Shown here: piece by piece, positions 45,133 to 54,626 of the stretch
How positions within the stretch are numbered: the first letter of the stretch is position 1
Layout: each line of letters begins with the position of its first letter
Origin: Acetobacter vaccinii
GTDB lineage: Bacteria > Pseudomonadota > Alphaproteobacteria > Acetobacterales > Acetobacteraceae
NCBI RefSeq assembly: GCF_008365315.1
Contig: NZ_CP043506.1
Span: 1,594,001-1,658,000 of the forward strand
Length of the DNA: 64,000 bases
Reading direction: 5' to 3'
Position numbers and translations under genes: made by a program
Notes under the pieces: model-generated
Seen by the model: the letters and a program-made list of their open reading frames with translations, nothing else
Databases searched by the model: none
Told to the model about the DNA's origin: nothing

Positions 45133-45164
45133 CTCATAATTCATAGCAGAGCAGGGGCATATCC

Positions 45165-46727
45165 ATGCAGTACCATGACGTTCGAGTACATCCGGAAAGT
45201 GATCGCCTGCCACGGGCGGACCAACTGGCATGGAAGATCGCCCAGGTCGCGACTGACCCCGTTGCGGTGGAAGACACCGTGACAGACATGATCATCAACC
45301 GCCTGATCGACAACGCTGCTGTGGCTGTAGCCTCGGTCAACCGCCATCCGGTCATGAGTGCCCGGGCGGAAGCTCTGGCGCACCAGCGCGCTGATGGTGC
45401 AACGCTGTTTGGCATGGGGCCGGATGTGCGCGTGCATGCCGAATGGGCAGCCTGGGCCAATGGCACGGCTGTGCGCGAACTGGATTACCACGATACCTTC
45501 CTGGCCGCGGAATATTCGCACCCCGGTGACAATATTCCCGGTATTCTGGCAGTAGCCCAGCAGTGTCGCCGCAGCGGGGCGGAACTGGTGCGCGGTATTG
45601 CCACGGGTTATGAAATCCAGATTGATCTGGCCCGTGCCATTTGCCTGCACAAGCACAAGATTGACCATGTGGCGCATCTTGGCCCGTCTGTTGCCGCGGG
45701 GATTGGCACCCTGCTGCGCCTGCCGCCTGAAGTCGTTTATCAGGCTATTGGTCAGGCACTGCATGTTACAACCGCGACCCGGCAGAGCCGCAAGGGGGAA
45801 ATTTCCTCCTGGAAAGCCTATGCCCCGGCGCATGCAGGCAAAATGGCGGTGGAGGCGGTAGATCGCGCCATGATGGGCGAGACATCTCCCACCCCGATTT
45901 ACGAAGGGGAAGATGGCGTTATTGCCTGGATGCTGGACGGTAAGGATGCAGCCTACAAAGTGCCGCTGCCAGAAGCGGGTGAGGCCAAGCGCGCCATTCT
46001 GTCATCCTACACCAAGGAGCACTCAGCCGAATATCAGAGCCAGGCCCTGATCGACCTTGCCTTCCGCATGGGCAAGCAGGTCAGCAACTGGGATGATGTC
46101 GCGGATATCCTGATCGAAACCAGCCACCACACCCATTATGTGATTGGCACAGGCTCCAACGACCCGCAGAAGTTTGATCCCCAGGCCTCGCGCGAGACGC
46201 TGGACCATTCGATTATGTATATCGTGGCTGTGGCCTTGCAGGATGGCTGCTGGCATCAGGTGCATTCCTACGCGCCAGAACGTGCCCGCCGCCCTGATAC
46301 CGTGCGCCTGTGGCAGAAAATTCACACGATCGAAAAGCCGGAATGGACGGCGCGGTACCACGAGACCGATCCCAACCGCAAAGCCTTTGGTGGCCGCATT
46401 ATCATCCGCATGAAGGATGGCCGTGTGCTGGAGGACGAACTGGCAGTCGCCAACGCCCATACGCTGGGGGCTACGCCTTGGGTGCGGGCGGACTATATCC
46501 GCAAGTTCCGCATGCTGGCGGAAGGTGTTGTGCCTGAGCGCGAGATCGAGCGTTTTCTCGATGTCGTGCAGCGTCTGCCCGATCTTAAGGCGGGGGAACT
46601 TTCCCAGCTGGAAATCCTCATCCCCGCGCAGGACCTGCGGCAGAATACGGCGGAAGGGATTTTCAACTTCGGGCAGGCTCAGGCCATGGTGGGCGCATCC
46701 ACCAGGGCTGCGGCGCTGACTTCCTGA
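45165..46727 (+). CDS. prpD: 2-methylcitrate dehydratase
   Basis: A 520-residue MmgE/PrpD-family enzyme converting 2-methylcitrate toward 2-methyl-cis-aconitate. Typical stretches: [60 protein letters not shown] and [18 protein letters not shown]. It is the first gene of prpD-prpC-prpB-prpE, which begins 130 bases from the divergent regulator. AGGGG lies 8 bases before the ATG. Confidence 0.95.
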   Translation: MQYHDVRVHPESDRLPRADQLAWKIAQVATDPVAVEDTVTDMIINRLIDNAAVAVASVNRHPVMSARAEALAHQRADGATLFGMGPDVRVHAEWAAWANGTAVRELDYHDTFLAAEYSHPGDNIPGILAVAQQCRRSGAELVRGIATGYEIQIDLARAICLHKHKIDHVAHLGPSVAAGIGTLLRLPPEVVYQAIGQALHVTTATRQSRKGEISSWKAYAPAHAGKMAVEAVDRAMMGETSPTPIYEGEDGVIAWMLDGKDAAYKVPLPEAGEAKRAILSSYTKEHSAEYQSQALIDLAFRMGKQVSNWDDVADILIETSHHTHYVIGTGSNDPQKFDPQASRETLDHSIMYIVAVALQDGCWHQVHSYAPERARRPDTVRLWQKIHTIEKPEWTARYHETDPNRKAFGGRIIIRMKDGRVLEDELAVANAHTLGATPWVRADYIRKFRMLAEGVVPEREIERFLDVVQRLPDLKAGELSQLEILIPAQDLRQNTAEGIFNFGQAQAMVGASTRAAALTS

Positions 46728-46763
46728 CAAATATGCTCTGAACGCCAATACGGGAGCAGAACG

Positions 46764-47930
46764 GTGACAACAGAACTCCATAAAAAACCCAAAAAGTCCG
46801 TTGCTCTGTCGGGAACAGTCGCAGGCAACACGGCACTAAGCACAGTCGGGCATAGCGGGAATGACCTGCATTACCGGGGCTACGATATCCGTGATCTGGC
46901 GCGCGCCTGCACGTTTGAGGAAGTCGCGCATCTGTTAATTCACGGCTACCTGCCCAACAGTGCGGAACTGGCCAGCTATCGCCGCCACCTGCAAGGCATG
47001 CGGGGTATTCCCGACATTGTCCGTGCAGCGCTTGAACGCCTGCCTGCTGCGACACACCCGATGGATGTCATGCGCACAGCAGTATCCCTGCTGGGTTGCG
47101 CGCTGCCAGAGCGTAGTGACTGCCCCATGGCAGGCGCGCGTGACATTGCGGACAGGCTTGTGGCGTCCCTGGGGTCCATGCTCCTGTATTGGTACCACTA
47201 CTCCAACCACGGTCGCCGGATTGAAGTCCAGACGGATGATGACAGCACGGGCGGGCATTTTTTGCATCTGCTGCACGGTGGCACTCCGTCGGACGAGTGG
47301 GTGCAGGCTATGCACACCTCCCTGATCCTGTATGCCGAGCATGAGTTCAATGCCTCCACGTTTACATCCCGCGTGGTGGCTGGCACCGGGTCGGACATGT
47401 ATTCCGCCATTACGGCGGCTGTGGGGGCCTTGCGCGGGCCCAAGCATGGTGGTGCGAACGAGGTGGCGCTGGATATCCAGCAGCGTTACCACACGGCGGA
47501 CGAGGCAGAAGCGGATATCCGCCGCAGGCTGGCGGAAAAGGAAGTCATTATCGGGTTCGGCCACCCGGTTTACACCATTGCCGACCCGCGGAGTGACATC
47601 ATCAAGGAAACCGCTCGCACCCTGTCCCGCCGTAACGGCAACACCCGCCTTTACACGGTGGCAGAGCGGATCGAGCGGATTATGGACGAACAGAAAAAGA
47701 TGTTCCCTAATCTCGATTGGTTCAGTGCTGTTTCCTACAATGCCATGGGTATTCCCACGGCCATGTTCACGCCTGTGTTTGTTATTGCGCGTGTCACAGG
47801 CTGGTGTGCACATGTGATCGAACAGCGGCAGGATGGCAAAATCATTCGCCCGTCCGCCAATTATGTCGGCCCCGATGTGCGGCCTTTTGTGTCTCTGTGT
47901 GAGCGTGATGGACTGGAGTGCGCGGCATGA
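46764..47930 (+). CDS. prpC: 2-methylcitrate synthase
   Basis: A 388-residue citrate-synthase-family enzyme joining propionyl-CoA and oxaloacetate. Active-site regions are visible: [10 protein letters not shown] (catalytic His), [13 protein letters not shown] and the C-terminal [17 protein letters not shown]. Length and the operon with prpD and prpB distinguish it from housekeeping citrate synthase. Its stop overlaps the prpB start (ATGA). Confidence 0.94.
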   Translation: MTTELHKKPKKSVALSGTVAGNTALSTVGHSGNDLHYRGYDIRDLARACTFEEVAHLLIHGYLPNSAELASYRRHLQGMRGIPDIVRAALERLPAATHPMDVMRTAVSLLGCALPERSDCPMAGARDIADRLVASLGSMLLYWYHYSNHGRRIEVQTDDDSTGGHFLHLLHGGTPSDEWVQAMHTSLILYAEHEFNASTFTSRVVAGTGSDMYSAITAAVGALRGPKHGGANEVALDIQQRYHTADEAEADIRRRLAEKEVIIGFGHPVYTIADPRSDIIKETARTLSRRNGNTRLYTVAERIERIMDEQKKMFPNLDWFSAVSYNAMGIPTAMFTPVFVIARVTGWCAHVIEQRQDGKIIRPSANYVGPDVRPFVSLCERDGLECAA

Positions 47931-48859
47931 CCTATCTGGTTGGTAAAGACCTGCCCACGCGGCCTGCGGGGCAACGCTTCAGGGAACTGCTGGCTGGCAA
48001 AGGTATTCTCCAGCTTCCGGGGGCACATAACGGTCAGGCGGCCCTGCAGGCGCGGGATAACGGGTTTGAGGCGCTGTACCTGTCCGGTGCAGCCATGACC
48101 GCCAGTATGGGCCTGCCTGATCTGGGCATTATCACGGTGGAGGAAGTCTGCTTCTTCATCCGTCAGATTGTCCGCTCCTCCGGCCTGCCGCTGTTGGTTG
48201 ATGGTGACACGGGCTATGGTGAGACCCTCAATGTCATGAACATGGTGCGGGCGTTTGAAGATGCAGGGGCTGCCGCCGTGCATATTGAGGACCAGATCCT
48301 GCCCAAGAAATGCGGGCATCTGAACGACAAGAAGCTGGCATCCCCGCAGGATATGGCCCAGAAAGTGGCCGCAGCCGCGCGGGCACGGCGGGATATGGTC
48401 ATTATCGCCCGGACCGATGCCGCAGGCTCGGAAGGGATAGATGGTGCTGTGGCCCGAGCACGGCTTTATCATCAGGCCGGGGCGGATGCCATTTTCCCGG
48501 AAGCCCTGACGTCGGAAGCTATGTTCAGGGAGTTTGCATCCCGCCTTCCGGATGTGCCCCTACTGGCAAACATGACCGAGTTTGGGCGGACGCCGTATTT
48601 TACCGCCAGCCAGTTTGAGCAGATGGGATATTCCATGATCATCTGGCCGGTCAGCTCCCTGCGTGCGGCCAACAAGGCGCAGGATACGTTGTATAAAACC
48701 ATTGCCCGCACGGGTGGCACCTGGGATTTGCTTGACCAGATGCAAACAAGGGATGAACTTTACAAGACATTGCGTTATTATGACTACGAGTCTCTCGATG
48801 CGGGCATAGTGGCGACAGTTTTGCCGCATATTGGCAAGTCTGACCGCGACGCAGCCTGA
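47927..48859 (+). CDS. prpB: 2-methylisocitrate lyase
   Basis: A 310-residue PEP-mutase/isocitrate-lyase-fold enzyme that splits 2-methylisocitrate into pyruvate and succinate. The signature [14 protein letters not shown] contains the catalytic Kx[17 protein letters not shown] and [12 protein letters not shown] supply the metal and substrate ligands. The ATG at 47927 overlaps the prpC stop, with GGAG 9 bases upstream. Confidence 0.95.
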   Translation: MTYLVGKDLPTRPAGQRFRELLAGKGILQLPGAHNGQAALQARDNGFEALYLSGAAMTASMGLPDLGIITVEEVCFFIRQIVRSSGLPLLVDGDTGYGETLNVMNMVRAFEDAGAAAVHIEDQILPKKCGHLNDKKLASPQDMAQKVAAAARARRDMVIIARTDAAGSEGIDGAVARARLYHQAGADAIFPEALTSEAMFREFASRLPDVPLLANMTEFGRTPYFTASQFEQMGYSMIIWPVSSLRAANKAQDTLYKTIARTGGTWDLLDQMQTRDELYKTLRYYDYESLDAGIVATVLPHIGKSDRDAA

Positions 48860-48905
48860 ATTTTTCTGTCCCGGACAAAAACAAAAAAACCAGGGAAACG
48901 GAATC

Positions 48906-50888
48906 ATGTCTCACACCACAGTCATCCCGGCCAGCACCTATGCCGGGTATCCGGCTATTATGACGCCCCACCAGCTCGACACCATGCGGGCACGCGCCCA
49001 GCGTGATCCTGATGGTTTCTGGCTGGAACAGGCAAGGCGCGTTTACTGGCACCGCAAACCTACGCAGGCTTTTACAGGTAGTTTTGAAGGTGATGTCTCA
49101 ATCCGGTGGTTTGAGGACGGGCAGTTGAATGTGTCTGTCTGTTGCATCGACCGGTATCTGACAGACCGGGGTGATCAGGTTGCGCTGATCAGCCATAGGG
49201 AAGGGCGGCAGGCTTCGGAAAAAATCACCTACAGCATGCTGCACGAGCGTGTTTGCCGCCTGGCCAATGCGCTGACCCATCTGGGGGTGGAAAAAGGACA
49301 GCGTGTGGCCATCTGCCTGCCCATGGTGTCCGAGGCTGTGGTGGCCATGCTGGCCTGCGCCCGTATTGGTGCGGTGCATGTGGTTCTGTTTGGTGGTTTT
49401 TCGGCTGAAGGCATTGCCGAACGTCTGGTGGACAGTGGGACTGTTGCCGTTATTACCGCCAACGTGGCCCGCCGTGGGGCCAAGCTGGTGCCATTTAAGG
49501 AAACGATTGACGAAGCCCTGCGCAAGGCGGGCAGTGCCAGCAGTGTGCATTCCGTTCTGGTTGTCAGCACATCGGACGACCCTGTTCTGATGTTGCCTGG
49601 CCGTGACTACAATTATCATGACTTTGTGGATGAATTCGAGGCTGATTTCGTGCCTGTTCTGATGAACGCGGAGGACCCTCTGTTCCTGCTCTATACCTCA
49701 GGCAGCACCGGCAAACCCAAAGCTATTGTGCATGCGTGTGGCGGGTATATTGTGTGGGCGGCTTATACCATGGGCATGGTCTATACCCATCAGCCGGGTG
49801 ATGTGCTGTGGTGCACGGCGGATGTGGCGTGGATTACGGGGCACACATCCGTGGTGTATGGGCCGCTTGCAAACGGTGGCACCACCATGATTTCCGACAG
49901 CCTGCCCACACATCCGTATCCCGGCCGCTGGTGGGATCTGGTGGACCAGTACAAGGTGACCATGCTCTTCACCGCCCCGACCGCTGTGCGGACGATGATG
50001 GCGGAGGGTGACGAGGTGGTGAAGAAACGCGACCTCCGCTCTCTCCGGCTTCTGGGCGTTGCGGGCGAGCCGATCAGCCCGGATGCCTGGCAATGGTATC
50101 ATGACGTTGTGGGCAACAAGCGCTGCCCGGTGGTGGATACGTGGTGGCAGACGGAAACAGCCGGTATCGTGCTGGGACCAATGCCGGGTGTGCAGGCCCT
50201 CAAACCCGGCTCCGCCACCATGCCCCTGCCGGGGGTGGAAATGACACTGATCGACCAGCAGGGTGGTGCTGTGACCGGGCCGGGGGAAGGTGCATTGTGC
50301 ATCAGCCGTTCCTGGCCGGGACAGGCCCGCACGATCTGGGGGGATCACGAGCGTTTCCGCCAGACCTACTTCACCATGGCGCCGGGGCGTTATTTCACCG
50401 GTGATGGTGCCAAGCGTGATAGCGATGGATATTACTGGATTACCGGCCGTATGGACGATGTCATCAACATCGCGGGCCACCGGCTTGGTACGGCGGAGGT
50501 GGAAGAAGTGCTGGCGGAAGACCACCGTATTGTGGAATCCGCAGCCGTTGGTGTGCCGCATCCGGTCAAAGGGCAGGGGCTGGTGGTGTTTGTCATCCCC
50601 CGCAAGGATGCAGCGGGTGAGGTGACAGAGCAGGCTCTCTCGCGGCTGATTGCCTCCCAGCTTGGGCGGTATGCAGCGCCCGAGGCGGTCTATCTGGTGC
50701 CAGACCTGCCGCGCACCCGGTCGGGCAAGATTGTCCGCCGCCTGCTGCGCAAGATTGCAGAAGGGCAGATAGAGAATTTTGGTGACCTGTCAGCTTTGAA
50801 TGACATGGCGATCGTAAAGATGTTATGTGATCGGGTGTGGGGCCAGATGGCCTTTTCACACGGTGTTCCCGAGCAGGCCCGGGCCTGA
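48906..50888 (+). CDS. prpE: Propionyl-CoA (acetyl-CoA) synthetase, AMP-forming
   Basis: A 660-residue acyl-CoA ligase that activates propionate, and possibly acetate. AMP-binding motifs: YTSGSTGKPKAIVHA, DVAWITGHTSVVYGPL, DTWWQTETAGIVLGPMPG and the C-terminal hinge TGRMDDVINIAGHRLGTAE. The acylatable lysine is likely in TRSGKIVRRLLRKIA. The sequence is close to acetyl-CoA synthetases (e.g. DTWWQTET), so acetate may be a real substrate. Operon position argues for propionate. The start at 48906 lies after CAGGGAAACGGA. A strong terminator follows. Confidence 0.9.
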   Translation: MSHTTVIPASTYAGYPAIMTPHQLDTMRARAQRDPDGFWLEQARRVYWHRKPTQAFTGSFEGDVSIRWFEDGQLNVSVCCIDRYLTDRGDQVALISHREGRQASEKITYSMLHERVCRLANALTHLGVEKGQRVAICLPMVSEAVVAMLACARIGAVHVVLFGGFSAEGIAERLVDSGTVAVITANVARRGAKLVPFKETIDEALRKAGSASSVHSVLVVSTSDDPVLMLPGRDYNYHDFVDEFEADFVPVLMNAEDPLFLLYTSGSTGKPKAIVHACGGYIVWAAYTMGMVYTHQPGDVLWCTADVAWITGHTSVVYGPLANGGTTMISDSLPTHPYPGRWWDLVDQYKVTMLFTAPTAVRTMMAEGDEVVKKRDLRSLRLLGVAGEPISPDAWQWYHDVVGNKRCPVVDTWWQTETAGIVLGPMPGVQALKPGSATMPLPGVEMTLIDQQGGAVTGPGEGALCISRSWPGQARTIWGDHERFRQTYFTMAPGRYFTGDGAKRDSDGYYWITGRMDDVINIAGHRLGTAEVEEVLAEDHRIVESAAVGVPHPVKGQGLVVFVIPRKDAAGEVTEQALSRLIASQLGRYAAPEAVYLVPDLPRTRSGKIVRRLLRKIAEGQIENFGDLSALNDMAIVKMLCDRVWGQMAFSHGVPEQARA

Positions 50889-50938
50889 AACCACGTTACA
50901 GCCGGGTGTGCAGGGCTTGCCTTGCGCGGCAAGATCGG

Positions 50939-50967
50939 AAGGCCGGGGCCATGTGCCCCGGCCTTTT
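50939..50967 (+). terminator. Rho-independent terminator of the prp operon
   Basis: An 11-bp perfect stem AAGGCCGGGGC / GCCCCGGCCTT (50939-50949, 50955-50965), 5-base loop, ending in a four-T run. It starts 50 bases after the prpE stop. Confidence 0.88.
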
Positions 50968-51069
50968 CGCATTGTGGGGTGGTGGTTCTGGGCCAGGTAT
51001 TTGCCTGTTGGGCGCATGCCGCCTACATGGGCTGGAGTTTTGGCAGCATATATCCGGCGCGGGGGCACC

Positions 51070-51633
51070 ATGCACGATCTGTTTGAAGGGCACCATGTTG
51101 GCGATTCCCGTCCGTTGAAACTGGGGGGAGATGTTGTCAGCTCCGCCACCTACGGGGGGGCTGACCGGTGCTACCGTTACACGCTGCGCCGCGTGTGGGA
51201 CCCCTCCGGCCCTGTCATGATGTGGCTGATGATGAACCCTTCGGTCGCGACCGAGGACGGGGATGACCGCACGGTGGCCAAATGTCAGCGGTATGCGCGG
51301 GCCTGGGGGTATGGGGGCATGCTGGTGGGGAATACCTTCGCCTATCGTTGCACCGACCAGAAGCGATTGCTGGAAACGCCCGACCCGGTCGGACCAGAGA
51401 ATGATGCCGCCCTGCTGGCCATGGCGGGGGAGGCCGGGCTGATTGTGGCGGCCTATGGTTCCCCCCATGATCGTGAACTGCGTGCCCGTGGGCCGGAGGT
51501 GCTGCGTCTTTTGCAGCAGCATGGTTTTGCCGTGCATGCGCTCAGGATCAGCAACACCGGGCGACCCTGCCACCCTTTGTACCTCCCCTCCACCTTGACG
51601 CCGGAGCTACTGCCGCAGGAGGGCACGCCTTAG
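51070..51633 (+). CDS. DUF1643 domain-containing protein
   Basis: A 187-residue protein of the DUF1643 family, recognised by YRYTLRRVWDP, MMWLMMNPSVATEDGDDRTV, GGMLVGNTFAYR and the C-terminal TGRPCHPLYLP. Family function is not known to me. GGGGG before the ATG is a weak ribosome site, and in-frame starts upstream are possible. It stands alone between the prp terminator and the aminopeptidase gene. Confidence 0.87.
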   Translation: MHDLFEGHHVGDSRPLKLGGDVVSSATYGGADRCYRYTLRRVWDPSGPVMMWLMMNPSVATEDGDDRTVAKCQRYARAWGYGGMLVGNTFAYRCTDQKRLLETPDPVGPENDAALLAMAGEAGLIVAAYGSPHDRELRARGPEVLRLLQQHGFAVHALRISNTGRPCHPLYLPSTLTPELLPQEGTP

Positions 51634-51739
51634 TCCTGCCTTCCTGTCTGTCGTGTGTTGACTGGCGCGGCACTTCGGTATCCCCTTACGGGATAAGGAA
51701 GAACCATTGCCCCAAAGGGCATGAAAGGCCGGACCAACC

Positions 51740-53020
51740 ATGACAGGAGAAAGCACGCATCATACCACAGGGTATCTTGCGTCGGACGAATTTGCGGCCA
51801 TGCTGGATCGGCTGGGGGAGGTTGCGGTTCGCACGGGGCTGAACGTGCTGCCGGGCCAGCAGGTCATTCTGACAGCTCCGTTGCATGCGGTGCCGCTGGT
51901 GCGGCGGGTGACAGAGCATGCCTACCGGGCCGGTGCGTCGCTGGTCACAACCTTTTATTCCGATGACCAGACCACTCTGGCCCGTTACCAGTATGGGGCG
52001 GAGGACACGTTTGACACCGCCGCAGGCTGGCTGGCCAAAGGGATGGCCGACGGTTTTCGCGAAGGTGCGGCCCGCATGGCCATTACTGGTGGCAACCCGG
52101 CTCTTCTGGCCGGGCAGAAGCCTGACCATGTCTCCCGCGCCAGCAAGGCGGCGTCCATCGTCAACCGTCCTGCCATGGAAATTATCACGAATTTTGATAT
52201 CAACTGGTGCATTGTCGCAGCAGCAACGCCGGAGTGGGCACAGCAGGTGTTTCCGCACCTGCCGCCCCAGCAGGCGCTGGAAGAACTCTGGCGCGCCATT
52301 TTTGCGGTTTCCCGCCTGACAGGGCCAGACCCTGTGGCAGAATGGGCAACCCATAACGCCATCCTGCACCGTCGCGCCACGTTCCTGAACGATGCCCGCT
52401 ACGCGGCCCTGCACTTTACCGGCCCCGGAACCGACCTGACAGTGGGGCTGGCTGACGGGCACGACTGGGCCGCCGGGGCCGAAAAGGCGGGCAATGGTGT
52501 TGTCTGCAACCCCAATATCCCGACCGAGGAAGTGTTTACCACGCCCCACCGCCTCAAGGTGGAGGGGCATGTCTCCAGCACCAAGCCGCTATCCCATCAG
52601 GGGACATTGATTGACGGTATCCACGTGCGGTTTGAGGCTGGCCGGATTGTGGATATGCAGGCCACAAAAGGGCAGGACGTGCTAGCCCGTGTGCTGGATA
52701 CGGACGAAGGGTCCTGTCGTTTGGGAGAGGTGGCACTGGTGCCCCATTCCTCCCCCATTTCACGCAGTGGTATCCTGTTCCAGAACACATTGTTTGATGA
52801 AAACGCCGCGAGCCATATTGCTCTGGGGCAGGCCTATACCAAGTGTATGCGCGATACCGAGGGGCAGGACGAGGCCAGCCTTGCCGCCCGTGGGGCCAAT
52901 ACCAGCATGATCCATATCGACTGGATGATCGGTTCGGGCCAGGTTGATGTTGACGCCGTTACAGCCGACGGCAGCCATACCCCCCTGATGCGCCAGGGCG
53001 AATGGGTGGTTGAAGCATGA
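51740..53020 (+). CDS. M29-family aminopeptidase
   Basis: A 426-residue metallo-aminopeptidase (thermophilic aminopeptidase / AmpS type). Typical features are the N-terminal VLPGQQVILTAPLHAVPLVR, the metal-site glutamate in NIPTEEVFTTPHRLKVEGHV and the C-terminal metal and substrate region with NTSMIHIDWMIGSGQVDVD. It acts on N-terminal residues of peptides in the cytoplasm. The next gene's alternative ATG overlaps its stop. Confidence 0.92.
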   Translation: MTGESTHHTTGYLASDEFAAMLDRLGEVAVRTGLNVLPGQQVILTAPLHAVPLVRRVTEHAYRAGASLVTTFYSDDQTTLARYQYGAEDTFDTAAGWLAKGMADGFREGAARMAITGGNPALLAGQKPDHVSRASKAASIVNRPAMEIITNFDINWCIVAAATPEWAQQVFPHLPPQQALEELWRAIFAVSRLTGPDPVAEWATHNAILHRRATFLNDARYAALHFTGPGTDLTVGLADGHDWAAGAEKAGNGVVCNPNIPTEEVFTTPHRLKVEGHVSSTKPLSHQGTLIDGIHVRFEAGRIVDMQATKGQDVLARVLDTDEGSCRLGEVALVPHSSPISRSGILFQNTLFDENAASHIALGQAYTKCMRDTEGQDEASLAARGANTSMIHIDWMIGSGQVDVDAVTADGSHTPLMRQGEWVVEA

Positions 53021-53034
53021 GAAGGTGGAACAGC

Positions 53035-53562
53035 ATGTCTTTTCTCCGTAAGGGATTTCTGGTTCTGGCAGGGGCGCTACCCCTTCTGGCCGCAGGGGTC
53101 ACACAGGCCCAGACCACAGCCACAAACCGCCCACCGGCTTTGACGCCCGAGCAGGTGGCCATTATGCGGCACGACATGGATACCGCCCTGCATTACAAGC
53201 TGGCGCCAGATGTGCTGCCCCGGCTGACGGCAACATTGCAGGCTATTCAGACCGCAGGCATTCAGCCCCCCGCCCGTTATGGCATGTCCCTGGACCAGCA
53301 GATCCAGTTTGTGGAGCAGGTCAAGGGGCTGAGCGCCATCCTCAAGGACCACGGCTTTACGCCGCGTGACTTTGTCATGAGCCTGACCTGTGTAGGCCTG
53401 ACAGGCAGCCTGATGAACATTCCCGCAGGGCAGGAAGCCGGAGGTGATCTGACCAAGCCGGAACCACAGAATGTGGCACTCCTGCGCGCTAACCCCCAGG
53501 CGTTGCAGGCTCTTGCCAGTGTGATCCGGGCTGAAAAACCCGCAACGGCCAGTGCCCAGTAG
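53035..53562 (+). CDS. Putative secreted/periplasmic protein, function unknown
   Basis: A 175-residue protein with a clear signal peptide (SFLRKGFLVLAGALPLLAAG, cleavage near VTQAQ). The mature part is rich in Ala, Gln and Leu, mostly helical-looking, and has one cysteine (SLTCVGLTGS). I recognise no family. The ATG at 53035 has GGTGGA upstream; an ATG at 53017 overlapping the aminopeptidase stop is also possible. It is probably co-transcribed with that gene. Confidence 0.75.
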   Translation: MSFLRKGFLVLAGALPLLAAGVTQAQTTATNRPPALTPEQVAIMRHDMDTALHYKLAPDVLPRLTATLQAIQTAGIQPPARYGMSLDQQIQFVEQVKGLSAILKDHGFTPRDFVMSLTCVGLTGSLMNIPAGQEAGGDLTKPEPQNVALLRANPQALQALASVIRAEKPATASAQ

Positions 53563-53595
53563 CCACAGGCAGCCTGCTCAGCTTCTGACGTAGCC

Positions 53596-54444
53596 TCAGG
53601 GTGTTGCGTGTTTGGGGGCTGGGCAGGTTGGGTTGGGTGGCAGTGTCAGGGCGTGGAGTGTGCCCTGCATGCGAAAGTCACCAAAATTCATGTCCAGCGC
53701 GTCTGACACTCCGTTGGTAAAGACGCGCATCCCCAGTTCGTAAACCGGGGTCATGGCATGGCCTGCCTGCTCAAAAAACGCGATATGCACCTGACTGGAA
53801 GCAACATCTGGCGCAGGTGGGGGCAGGGTCGGCAACGGGGCCGGGGCATTGCGGTGTAGGATTGTGGCATATGTGTCCTCCGCCCCATCGGCCACGGTGC
53901 CGTCAAACAGCGGACTGGCCAGATCCGCCTTTCCGGCCTGCATGGCGTCGATCAGGTTTGCCATATGGGCCATGGGAAAGACCGTGCCCACGGGCAGGGT
54001 CCGTGTGGTGGACAGGGGCTTGTCGTAATGAGCTGTGCCGGAGCCATCCGGGTTCAGGCTGGCCTGCCCATGGAGCGCCTGTAAGAGCTGGCCATCGCGG
54101 GTTTCATGCGTGCTGAAGGTCAGATGGCGGCTGTCCGGGCTTTCCAGCGTTGTGTATTCCGACCGCATGTGTGTTGGCCCGTCCTTGCGGGTCACGCTCT
54201 GAATATCCAGCGTCTGGCGGGTCACCCATCCCGCGCAGGTTTTCTGCACGGAATAGGCCATGCTGCCCGTGGCGGAGAGGGTTTCTCCCCCCGCACTTTC
54301 CACAAGGTTCAGGTCGTAGAGAGCATTTTGGGAGGCCAGATCCGCTGCCAGAAGTGGTGTGGCGGCCAGCGGAGAGGAGAGGCAGAAAGCAGGGAGAAGT
54401 GACAGCAGGGCAACAGCCCGTGCTGGAAAAAACCAACGTATCAT
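53596..54444 (-). CDS. Periplasmic EipB-like protein (DUF1849)
   Basis: A 282-residue protein of the DUF1849/EipB family, a periplasmic beta-spiral protein tied to cell-envelope integrity in alphaproteobacteria. A signal peptide (IRWFFPARAVALLSLLPAF) is followed by the family start SQNALYDLNLVES, MAYSVQKTCAGWVTRQTLD and RTLPVGTVFPMAHMANLIDA. Two cysteines, C in QKTCAGW and one near the C-terminus (PTCPAPK), could form a disulfide as in EipB. The start at 54444 gives the clean signal peptide; an ATG at 54480 is in frame. Confidence 0.87.
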   Translation of the reverse strand: MIRWFFPARAVALLSLLPAFCLSSPLAATPLLAADLASQNALYDLNLVESAGGETLSATGSMAYSVQKTCAGWVTRQTLDIQSVTRKDGPTHMRSEYTTLESPDSRHLTFSTHETRDGQLLQALHGQASLNPDGSGTAHYDKPLSTTRTLPVGTVFPMAHMANLIDAMQAGKADLASPLFDGTVADGAEDTYATILHRNAPAPLPTLPPPAPDVASSQVHIAFFEQAGHAMTPVYELGMRVFTNGVSDALDMNFGDFRMQGTLHALTLPPNPTCPAPKHATP

Positions 54445-54579
54445 GCAGCCTAACAAAAAGTATTCTGCTGGATCATGCAACGGTGGGATGGCTGGAATGG
54501 TGTCTCACAAAAGGGTCACCACGGTGCCAGGCAAGCGTGCAGCACGCTGTTATCCCCCGCAGGGGGCAGGGCTTTTTGT

Positions 54580-54615
54580 CCCTCTGCCTGCCGCAGTGTC
54601 GGGGCAGGCAGAGGG
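54580..54615 (-). terminator. Strong hairpin after aspS
   Basis: A 13-bp perfect stem (54580-54592 with 54603-54615) and a loop of about 10 bases, 12 bases past the aspS stop. In the aspS direction an A-run rather than a T-run follows. It may protect the mRNA end or terminate inefficiently. Confidence 0.5.
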
Positions 54616-54626
54616 GTGGTTTCAGC

